Of a stretch of DNA of 20,561 bases, positions 15,105 through 20,561 are shown one piece after another. The notes under the pieces were generated by a model, which made no database searches, had not been told where the DNA came from, and saw only the letters and a program-made list of their open reading frames with translations. The stretch is from the IMG/VR virus record IMGVR_UViG_3300008339_000649, positions 1-20,561 of that record; one strand, written 5' to 3'. Position 1 is the first letter of the stretch. Each line of letters starts with the position of its first letter. The translations under genes and the position numbers were made by a program. The stretch comes from a virus.

Positions 15105-15776
15105 ATGAGTGATGAGGTTACTGGTAAGCCCACTGTTGAAGCAGACTTCACAACAGAAACCCAGGATCGGACAGGATTTACACAGGAAGATGTTGATCGC
15201 ATTGTAAAAGAAAGATTAACTAGAGAAAGATCAAAAATTCTTAAACAGTATGAAGGTGTTGACGTAGAACGTTATAGACAACTTACTGCCAAAGAAGAAC
15301 AATTGCAATTGGAACAAGAAAAAGCCAAGGGTAATTTTGAAAAGGTCTTGCAGGAAACAGTTAGTAAGAAAGACAGTGCCATACAGCAACTTCAAAGAGA
15401 GTTACAAGCAATTAAGGTTGATGGTAGTTTGTTATCAGCGGCATCAGGTCGCAAGGCAATCAATCCTCAACAGGTGGTAAGGTTATTGAAAGACAATATT
15501 AGATTGACAGCCACAGGTGAAGTTGAAGTTGTAGATGAACAAGGTAATGTTCGTTATACAGAAACAGGTTCAGCAATGTCAGCAGAAGATCTAGTAAATG
15601 AATTTCTAAATACCAATCCACACTTTGTCAGTGCAGGTCCTAGTGGATCAGGCAGTCAAAGTAGTATTGCTCAAAACAAACAAGGTGTAATTGATCCTGC
15701 CAAGTTGAATATGAATGACCCTAAAGACAGGGCCCTTTATAGAGAACATATGAAGTCTAAAGGTATAAAAATTTAA
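15105..15776 (+). CDS. Scaffolding protein
   Basis: 223-aa protein, coiled-coil-like in residues 45-115 (KEEQLQLEQEKAKGNFEKVL, then QQLQRELQAI). The N-terminus has TGFTQEDVDRIVKERLTRER, the usual start of phage scaffolds. The C-terminal LNMNDPKDRALYREHMK is basic and typical of the capsid-interacting tail. AAGGAGG at 15093-15099 gives strong translation. It would shape the prohead and leave before packaging. Position immediately ahead of the major capsid gene supports this. Confidence 0.85.
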   Translation: MSDEVTGKPTVEADFTTETQDRTGFTQEDVDRIVKERLTRERSKILKQYEGVDVERYRQLTAKEEQLQLEQEKAKGNFEKVLQETVSKKDSAIQQLQRELQAIKVDGSLLSAASGRKAINPQQVVRLLKDNIRLTATGEVEVVDEQGNVRYTETGSAMSAEDLVNEFLNTNPHFVSAGPSGSGSQSSIAQNKQGVIDPAKLNMNDPKDRALYREHMKSKGIKI

Positions 15777-15797
15777 CATAACTTTTAGGAGGCCATT

Positions 15798-16682
15798 ATG
15801 GCAACAGGTGCAACAACTTCGGGTACCGCAGGTAGTAATCAAAACCTAGCAGCCCTTTATTCAACAATTCAACAGACCGCTCTCTTCACTATGCAAGAAG
15901 TGGCATTTATGCGTCCTTTAGTACGCAACTTTAACTTGGTAGGACAACCAGGTAAAACTGCTCGTGTTGGTATCTATCCAACATTGGCAACTAGCCTTAT
16001 TACCACAGGTGAAGGCACAGACATCAGCGCTGCTCAGCGTATTGATGCCACTGAGAAAGAATTCTCAGCAACAGAAAAAGCCATCATGGCTACACTAACT
16101 GACACTGCTCGTGATAGCACAGCAGATGATTCAGCGGCTGCTATTGGTCGTGTTCTTGGTGAAACTCTTGCCAAGAAAATCGATGAAGACATTGCTGCAT
16201 TATTCACAGGTTTCAGTTCAGCAGTCGGTGGTGGAAGTGGAACAGAATTAACACCAGATGATATCCTTGCTGCTATTGCCACACTACGTGGTAATTCAGT
16301 AACAGGTCCTTTTGTTGGTGTATTTCATCCATATCAGACCTACAACCTACGCAAAGTTTTAGCCAATGCTGGTGCTGCTACAGTCCCTGCACTAAGTGAT
16401 GTAGGTAATGCTGTTTTACAAAGTGGATATATCGGACGCTTGTTCGGTGTAGATATCTATGAGTCAGCAGTGGTTACTGGCACAAGTGCTGGTGCTTACA
16501 TTGGTGCTGTGATGCATCCAGATGCTCTTGCTTTCTGCTTGAAGAAAGATCTAGGCATTGAAACACAACGTGATGCAAGCCTACGTGCTACAGAAATTGT
16601 GGCAAGTTGCACATACGCAGTTGGTGAATTATTTGACCTACACGGCGTAAAGATCATCACTGATGCTTCAATTAGCAACTAA
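15798..16682 (+). CDS. Major capsid protein (HK97 fold)
   Basis: 294-aa protein following the scaffold. Landmarks: helix-rich N-arm (residues 10-40), ARVGIYPTLATSLITTGEGT (55-74), TEKEFSATEKAIMATLTDTA (about 84-103), ETLAKKIDEDIAALFTGF, GPFVGVFHPYQTYNLRKVLA, IGRLFGVDIYES and TYAVGELFDLHGVKII. The last pattern, an inner strand after a helix, is common to HK97-type capsids from marine phages. Length is normal. AGGAGG at 15787-15792. Followed by a terminator, so its mRNA level can be set apart from tail genes. Confidence 0.9.
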   Translation: MATGATTSGTAGSNQNLAALYSTIQQTALFTMQEVAFMRPLVRNFNLVGQPGKTARVGIYPTLATSLITTGEGTDISAAQRIDATEKEFSATEKAIMATLTDTARDSTADDSAAAIGRVLGETLAKKIDEDIAALFTGFSSAVGGGSGTELTPDDILAAIATLRGNSVTGPFVGVFHPYQTYNLRKVLANAGAATVPALSDVGNAVLQSGYIGRLFGVDIYESAVVTGTSAGAYIGAVMHPDALAFCLKKDLGIETQRDASLRATEIVASCTYAVGELFDLHGVKIITDASISN

Positions 16683-16698
16683 TCATTATTAGTTCTAT

Positions 16699-16724
16699 AA
16701 GGGGGTTATCAAGCCCCCTTTTTC
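16699..16724 (+). terminator. Intrinsic terminator after major capsid gene
   Basis: AAGGGGG (16699-16705) pairs with CCCCCTT (16714-16720) around an 8-nt loop, followed by a T run (16719-16723). A strong G:C stem with T-tract 16 nt after the capsid stop is the standard Rho-independent terminator form. Confidence 0.85.
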
Positions 16725-16732
16725 TATATACA

Positions 16733-16739
16733 ATAAATA
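16733..16739 (+). promoter_or_regulatory. ATAAATA late-promoter-like element
   Basis: Located 9 nt after the terminator T-tract and 61 nt before the ATG at 16800, the same distance as the 15037 element. It would restart transcription for the tail genes. Confidence 0.45.
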
Positions 16740-16746
16740 TAACAAC

Positions 16747-16767
16747 GAGAGAAGAAGGACTTCTCTT
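16747..16767 (+). promoter_or_regulatory. Leader hairpin with AAGGA loop
   Basis: GAGAGAAG (16747-16754) pairs with CTTCTCTT (16760-16767), including one G-U pair. The five-base loop is AAGGA, itself Shine-Dalgarno-like. The true ribosome site of the next gene (16786-16792) lies 18 nt further on. May stabilise the mRNA 5' end. Confidence 0.4.
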
Positions 16768-16799
16768 ACCCTATAAGTAGGACTTAAGGAGGCCAGTTA

Positions 16800-17249
16800 A
16801 TGGCTATATTCGCAACTATTGATGATGTCACAGATTACGAACCTCAGGTATTGGACTATGGTCTGCTTGAATTCGATGACGCATTAACCAAAGCACAAGG
16901 CGATGTAGAAAGATATCTACGCATACATTGGTGGCCTACCAAACAAATAGGCAAATATGATATAACAGTTATTGGCACATTCAGCGAAATGGAAGTGGCC
17001 AAATTAACACCAAGCCAATTGACTCGTGCCACAGTTTATTGTGCCCTGGGCTACTACATCTATCCCAGACTAAGCAAGTTTGAGCCAGATATGGATGTGT
17101 TTCAAATTAAACTAGATTATTATAAAAAAATGTATGCTGAAGAAATAGATTTGGTTATTCGCGACGGTGTAGAATATGACATTGATAATAGTGGCACAGT
17201 TTCAGAATCAGAAAAGGCGCCTACTTATTTCTTAAGACTTAAGAGATAA
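16800..17249 (+). CDS. Head-tail connector protein with EF-hand-like loop
   Basis: 149-aa protein. Helical N-terminal half (ATIDDVTDYEPQVLDYGLLE, LTPSQLTRATVYCALGYYI) resembles head-completion/connector proteins that sit next to the capsid gene. Residues 127-138 (DIDNSGTVSESE) fit the 12-residue EF-hand loop: D1, D3, S5, G6, V8, E12. The C-terminus is YFLRLKR. AAGGAGG at 16786-16792. It likely docks between portal and tail; the calcium site may be structural. Connector assignment rests on position and general pattern. Confidence 0.7.
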   Translation: MAIFATIDDVTDYEPQVLDYGLLEFDDALTKAQGDVERYLRIHWWPTKQIGKYDITVIGTFSEMEVAKLTPSQLTRATVYCALGYYIYPRLSKFEPDMDVFQIKLDYYKKMYAEEIDLVIRDGVEYDIDNSGTVSESEKAPTYFLRLKR

Positions 17250-17251
17250 CA

Positions 17252-17677
17252 GTGAGCCTACGCGAAGACTTTGCCAAGAATATAGTAGCCGTCCTTAAAA
17301 ATATGCAGGACCCTAAACCTGCCTTGGTTACTAGAGAACCATTTGATGTTGAAAAAATTGCTATTACGCAATTTCCTGCCATACTAGTTCAAACTACCAC
17401 AGAAGTTCGTAATGACATATCAATGAATATTAGCCGACAAGGTTATATAAGTTACACTGTTCGTGCTTTTGTAAGAGGCACAGAATTAGACACTAAGGTC
17501 AATGACATTGTAGAACGCATTGAAGAAACATTAGATGAGGACAGAACAAGAGGAACCAATAATCGAGACATGGTTACTCGAGTCAGCAGTATTCAACGAA
17601 TAGAACGATTAAGCCCATTGGCTGAGGTTATAGTTAATGTGGATGTGCGTTACCGTTATAATAAAGGATCAACATAA
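17252..17677 (+). CDS. Tail terminator / completion-like protein
   Basis: 141-aa alpha/beta protein. FPAILVQTTTEVRNDI (residues about 50-65), a mid helix VNDIVERIEETL (about 90-101) and C-terminal strands EVIVNVDVRYRYN look like the compact fold of tail terminators (lambda gpU-like). The GTG start lies 3 nt after the previous stop, with only a weak AAGAG ahead, so coupling is likely. It would cap the tail tube at the head end. The call rests on gene order plus secondary structure pattern. Confidence 0.6.
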   Translation: MSLREDFAKNIVAVLKNMQDPKPALVTREPFDVEKIAITQFPAILVQTTTEVRNDISMNISRQGYISYTVRAFVRGTELDTKVNDIVERIEETLDEDRTRGTNNRDMVTRVSSIQRIERLSPLAEVIVNVDVRYRYNKGST

Positions 17678-17898
17678 TGATCATAGTTCACAAAAATGGA
17701 GAATCTAAAGTTATAAAACAAAGATATCTCAATAGACATTTAGATGATGGTTGGAGTCTTGAGCCACCTAAATCTAAAGCACTTCAGAAACTACGAGGTA
17801 GTATTACTCGTGCTGTTCCGGAAGTGATTCAGCCTCCAGTTCAGGAAGAACCAGAGGCTTTGCCACAACTAAAGGAGACAGAAGATGGCAACCTATGA
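17677..17898 (+). CDS. Small hypothetical tail-region protein
   Basis: 73-aa protein with a basic N-terminal half (KQRYLNRHLDDGWSL) and an acidic Pro-rich C-terminus (PPVQEEPEALPQLKE). No family recognised. Start overlaps the previous stop (TAATG), and its last 14 nt overlap the tail tube gene. Its conserved-looking YL...L..GW core suggests a real protein rather than a spacer ORF. Confidence 0.55.
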   Translation: MIIVHKNGESKVIKQRYLNRHLDDGWSLEPPKSKALQKLRGSITRAVPEVIQPPVQEEPEALPQLKETEDGNL

Positions 17899-18304
17899 AG
17901 GCTCCAACGGAGCAGTTAAATTGTTAAGTGGAACAGGCACATTAACCAATGTGGCCGAAGTTCAAAGTTGGAGTGTTGAAGTTACTCGTGACACAGTAGA
18001 AGATACTGTAATGGGAGACAACTTCCGCACTTATAAGAAAGGTTTACAGGCTTGGTCAGGCAGTATGGACATTGTTTATAGCGATAGTTCAGATGCTGAA
18101 GTCAGTAGCGCACTAGATCCTAGCACAGATGCTGCTATCAGTGTTGAATTATTTCCAGATTCAAGCCAATCAGGAACTAAATTTGCTGGCACAATCGTTG
18201 TTACAAGTTTTAGCATAACCGCAAGTTATGATGGACTGGTAACTGCGTCAGTAAGTTTCCAGGGAACTGGTGCTCCAACAACTTGGAAGTTTGGCGGTAT
18301 CTAA
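17885..18304 (+). CDS. Major tail tube protein
   Basis: 139-aa protein of tail tube type. Starts EGSNGAVKLLSGTGTLTNVA, then VQSWSVEVTRDTVEDTVMGD (residues 26-45), then QAWSGSMDIVYS, LFPDSSQSGTKFAGTIVVTS and final SASYDGLVTASVSFQGTG-like strands. This is the pattern of siphovirus tube proteins with paired beta sheets. AAGGAGA at 17872-17878 supports this ATG over other options. It forms the DNA conduit around the tape measure. The short length argues against extra surface domains. Confidence 0.8.
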   Translation: MATYEGSNGAVKLLSGTGTLTNVAEVQSWSVEVTRDTVEDTVMGDNFRTYKKGLQAWSGSMDIVYSDSSDAEVSSALDPSTDAAISVELFPDSSQSGTKFAGTIVVTSFSITASYDGLVTASVSFQGTGAPTTWKFGGI

Positions 18305-18612
18305 TGCGTATTAATGTGGAACTAGAAGGTTTTGATAAAGCCAATCAAGAACTTGACCGCATCATTACACGTTTTGTAGCAGATGCCAGTTCCACATTGA
18401 CTAATAATCTACGCAGTCGCACACCCGTAGATACAGGCCGTGCTCGCCGAGGCTGGACTAATAGAACCAGTGGCAAAACAGCCAGTATTGAAAATCGTGT
18501 GCCTTATATTGATTATCTTGAACAAGGACATAGCCGGCAAGCCCCCACTGGCTTTGTTCGTCAGGCCATATCAGCCACAGTAGCAGAAATGAATAGAAAA
18601 GGAAAATTATGA
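18304..18612 (+). CDS. HK97 gp10-like tail-joining protein
   Basis: 102-aa protein. LRSRTPVDTGRARRGWT (about residues 37-53) and PYIDYLEQGHSRQAPTGFVR (about 71-90) are hallmark motifs of the HK97 gp10 family of head-tail joining or neck proteins. The ATG at 18304 was preferred over TTG 18283 because it overlaps the tube gene's stop (TAATG). Ends with an ATGA overlap to the chaperone gene. In many siphophages this gene lies before the tube protein; here it comes after it. Confidence 0.8.
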   Translation: MRINVELEGFDKANQELDRIITRFVADASSTLTNNLRSRTPVDTGRARRGWTNRTSGKTASIENRVPYIDYLEQGHSRQAPTGFVRQAISATVAEMNRKGKL

Positions 18613-18965
18613 GTAGTAAAAATTTAAGCCCAATACAAAGAGTTCAAAATCACTTCCAAGCAAAATTGGCAGGTGGTTTGAAAAAAACACACGTCGAAGA
18701 ATGGAATATGGATGTTTATTATAGAACAACCACCACTCTAAAACAAGAAGCCCAGATTGTAGAACTTAGCACACAGGGTAAAAGTGTAGAAGCATTAGTT
18801 GTAGCAGTTATCAACAAGGCCTTAGATGAACACGGCAAACCTTTATTTCAGGCCGCGGATAAGGCAGCACTAATGAATGAAGCAGATCCTGGTGTTATTC
18901 TAAACCTGGCAAGAATATTAAATGGAGGAGAACTTCCCACTGTTGAGGAACTGGAAAAAAACTAA
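18609..18965 (+). CDS. Tail assembly chaperone, short form (gpG-like)
   Basis: 118-aa protein, the zero-frame product. It follows the tube and gp10-like genes and precedes the tape measure, the position of lambda gpG-type chaperones. It has a helical core (VEALVVAVINKALDEHG, DPGVILNLARILNGG). Its stop TAA at 18963-18965 immediately follows the slippery heptamer at 18956-18962. The short form probably binds tail tube subunits or coats the tape measure during assembly. Confidence 0.75.
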   Translation: MSSKNLSPIQRVQNHFQAKLAGGLKKTHVEEWNMDVYYRTTTTLKQEAQIVELSTQGKSVEALVVAVINKALDEHGKPLFQAADKAALMNEADPGVILNLARILNGGELPTVEELEKN

Positions 18966-19141
18966 GTCAAGATCCTGATACACATTTTTTATTGTATTTG
19001 GGTCAACAACTTCATAAAAGTTTAGACGAAGTTTTGAATATGACAACCTTAGAGGTAAGACTCTGGGCTGCATATTTCAGCAAACAAGAAAAACAGAAAA
19101 AGAAGTCAATGCACAATGGCAGAAACAAGCATAACCGTTAG
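18609..19141 (+). CDS. Tail assembly chaperone, -1 frameshift form (gpGT-like)
   Basis: Fusion made by reading 18609-18962, stepping back one base and resuming at 18962 to the TAG at 19139-19141, for a total of 177 aa. The slippery heptamer A AAA AAC lies at 18956-18962 in the correct phase. The extension of 59 residues (LSQDPDTHFLLYLGQQ...TTLEVRLWAAYFSKQEKQKK) has the gpT-like features: a short hydrophobic start, then 'MTTLEVRLWAAYF' with basic end. It overlaps the tape measure start by 26 nt. An obvious downstream pseudoknot was not found, but none is required. Confidence 0.85.
18956..18962 (+). promoter_or_regulatory. -1 programmed frameshift site
   Basis: A AAA AAC, with zero-frame codons AAA AAC directly before stop TAA (18963). 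Both tRNAs can re-pair as AAA AAA one base back. The -1 frame stays open for 59 codons, while the zero frame ends at once. Confidence 0.85.
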
Positions 19142-20561
19142 GCTGATTGATGAAACCCGAGCAGGGTTCGCCACAATCAATAGTAACCTAGATCGCATAG
19201 ACAGTAGTGCCAGTAGTTTAACCAAGACAATGAAAGGTCTTGAAACTGCTGCACTAGGATTTGCCGCTGCCCTTGCAAGCCGTCAAGTTTTTGATTTTAT
19301 AGACGGTATACAAACTATGGAAAATCGTCTAAAACTTGTAACAAAAAGTCAGGACGAATTTAATGATCGGTTCAGAGAATTATATGATGTTAGTCAAAGA
19401 ACAAGCACTCCATTATCAGAAAATATTGATCTTTATAGCAAACTTGCACAAAATCAAAAAGTAACCGGTCAGACCAGTGAAGATCTAGTCAAAGTCACAG
19501 AAGCATTTAGTGCTGCCTTAAAAATTAGTGGTGCCAGCGGTAATGCTGCCGCAGGCGCAATCACACAATTTGCACAGGCAATGGCATCAGGAAAATTTCA
19601 AGGCGATGAATTCCGCAGTGTTGCTGAAGCAGCACCTAAAGTATTAGATGTCCTAAGTCAAAGAACAGGAATTGCTAGAGAAGAACTTAAAGAATTAGCC
19701 AGTAAAGGTTTTCTCAATGCGAAAATAACCAGTCAGGCTTTAATAGAAGCATTACCTGACTTACAACGTGAACTAGATAAAACTGGTAAAACAGTTGGCC
19801 AGGCTGCTACACAAATGGTCAATGAATTCAAACGTATTTCTCAGGAATTCCTTGAGACCAGTGGCCTAAGCGGTGCTTTGGTTAAAGCCATAGATCATAT
19901 AACTGCTAATATGGAAAATCTTATTCCTATTGTTAAAGTTGTTGGTGCTGTATTAGCAGGTCTGGCTGTAGTTTTTGCTCCTATGGCCACGGCAGTTATA
20001 GCAGTTACAGCAGCAGTGGTGGCCTTTGCTGATGTTATAGGTCCTATGTTAAAACCTGTGGTAGATGCTGCTGAGGCTGCTCTAGGTGCTTTAATTAGAA
20101 CTGTAGTTGGATTTGGCAGTGCTATAAAGGCCATAATTAATTTTGAAAATCCCTTTACTGCTTTTACTAATGCTACACAAGAATATGATGCTAAACAAAA
20201 AGAAACCAACAAAACGGTTACAGCCTATAATTCTGTAAGCAAAGAAGCATCAGGTGTCAGTGAAGAAATGGCCAAGCGTATGAAGGAAAATGGCTTGGCC
20301 ACAGCCTTGGTGAAAACCGAATACGGTGATTTCATTAACAAACTTAAAGAAAGTGTAGCAGTCAGTCAGTTGGATAGTAAAGAACGTGCTATTGCTACAG
20401 AAGTTAATAAGGCCTATGAAGCCAAGGCCAAAGATCTCAAACTCAGTGTGCAGGATCTCAGTGATACACAAAAGGCTGCAATAGCAGAAGAAGTGCGTGG
20501 TCTTGTTCAAAGTCGTCAGGCCAATGAAGAAGCCGCTGCTGCTCGTAAAAAACTTATAGAC
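19116..20561 (+). CDS. Tape measure protein, 5' part
   Basis: Open to the window end: 482 codons seen, incomplete. It begins MAETSITVRLIDETRAGF. Residues about 130-210 match the tape measure N-terminal domain (GASGNAAAGAITQFAQAMAS, then GDEFRSVAEAAPKVLDVLSQ). A hydrophobic stretch at about 270-310 is likely membrane-active, as in other tape measures, and Ala/Lys-rich helices follow. The ATG at 19116 lies inside the end of the GT frame and has only weak AAGAAG upstream, so coupling to GT translation is likely. It sets tail length and helps DNA entry. Confidence 0.9.
   Translation, partial: MAETSITVRLIDETRAGFATINSNLDRIDSSASSLTKTMKGLETAALGFAAALASRQVFDFIDGIQTMENRLKLVTKSQDEFNDRFRELYDVSQRTSTPLSENIDLYSKLAQNQKVTGQTSEDLVKVTEAFSAALKISGASGNAAAGAITQFAQAMASGKFQGDEFRSVAEAAPKVLDVLSQRTGIAREELKELASKGFLNAKITSQALIEALPDLQRELDKTGKTVGQAATQMVNEFKRISQEFLETSGLSGALVKAIDHITANMENLIPIVKVVGAVLAGLAVVFAPMATAVIAVTAAVVAFADVIGPMLKPVVDAAEAALGALIRTVVGFGSAIKAIINFENPFTAFTNATQEYDAKQKETNKTVTAYNSVSKEASGVSEEMAKRMKENGLATALVKTEYGDFINKLKESVAVSQLDSKERAIATEVNKAYEAKAKDLKLSVQDLSDTQKAAIAEEVRGLVQSRQANEEAAAARKKLID

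Noticed and set aside
18283-18303. TTG start for the gp10-like protein
   Set aside because: It would run into the tube gene coding region; ATG 18304 fits the TAATG pattern.
19895-20510. Two minus-strand ORFs opposite the tape measure
   Set aside because: Shadows of Ala/Val-rich and Lys-rich coding sequence; the plus frame has a clear domain match.

Overview
The window looks like the structural (late) part of a tailed double-stranded DNA bacteriophage with an HK97-type head and a long tail. Evidence: terminase, portal, scaffold and major capsid genes in order, followed by head-tail joining genes, a tail tube protein, a frameshifted tail assembly chaperone and a tape measure protein. The DNA is moderately AT-rich. 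Genes are packed end to end, often with TAATG or ATGA stop/start overlaps. Shine-Dalgarno sites are strong (AGGAGG). Several proteins resemble families I know mainly from uncultured marine phages: the HTH small terminase-like protein, the fiber-tail adaptor, the Gp80-like structural protein, the basic 'MPLKKG' protein and the 'TWDETGTWDDF' repeat protein. No integrase, tRNA or host gene is seen, and the host cannot be determined.

Layout. 1-197: non-coding, with an inverted repeat and a short CCACCC repeat. 198-1778 (minus strand): a three-gene operon of a small lipoprotein, an AAA+ ATPase and a stand-alone NUMOD/IENR1-like DNA-binding protein. 1779-1915: divergent control region holding a 23-nt inverted repeat. 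1916-3102 (plus): three small genes, including an HNH-like protein and a Rossmann-fold protein resembling DUF115/GT42 proteins. 3121-10666: a large cassette of host-contact proteins. It contains a 1148-aa fiber, a 177-aa fiber-related protein, a Gp80-like protein, a 367-aa fiber sharing modules with the first, a LamG lectin-like protein and a tandem-repeat protein. 10675-14479: fiber-tail adaptor, HTH packaging protein, a small coiled-coil/TM protein, large terminase and portal. 14488-16682: three small basic proteins (one only 15 aa), scaffold and major capsid, ending in an intrinsic terminator. 16800-20561: connector with an EF-hand-like loop, tail terminator candidate, tail tube, HK97 gp10-like protein, tail assembly chaperone G/GT, and the start of the tape measure, which runs off the window.

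Regulation. Each of the five main plus-strand gaps (before 1916, 3121, 7183, 15105 and 16800) carries an ATAAATA element, and at 15037 it is exactly TATAAATA. This matches the T4 late promoter word and suggests phage-controlled late transcription units. The last unit starts just after the capsid terminator. A 16-bp perfect palindrome sits on the 7136 element and a palindromic site lies in the divergent region; both are operator candidates. The clearest recoding event is a -1 slippery heptamer A AAA AAC at 18956-18962, which fuses 59 extra codons to the tail assembly chaperone.
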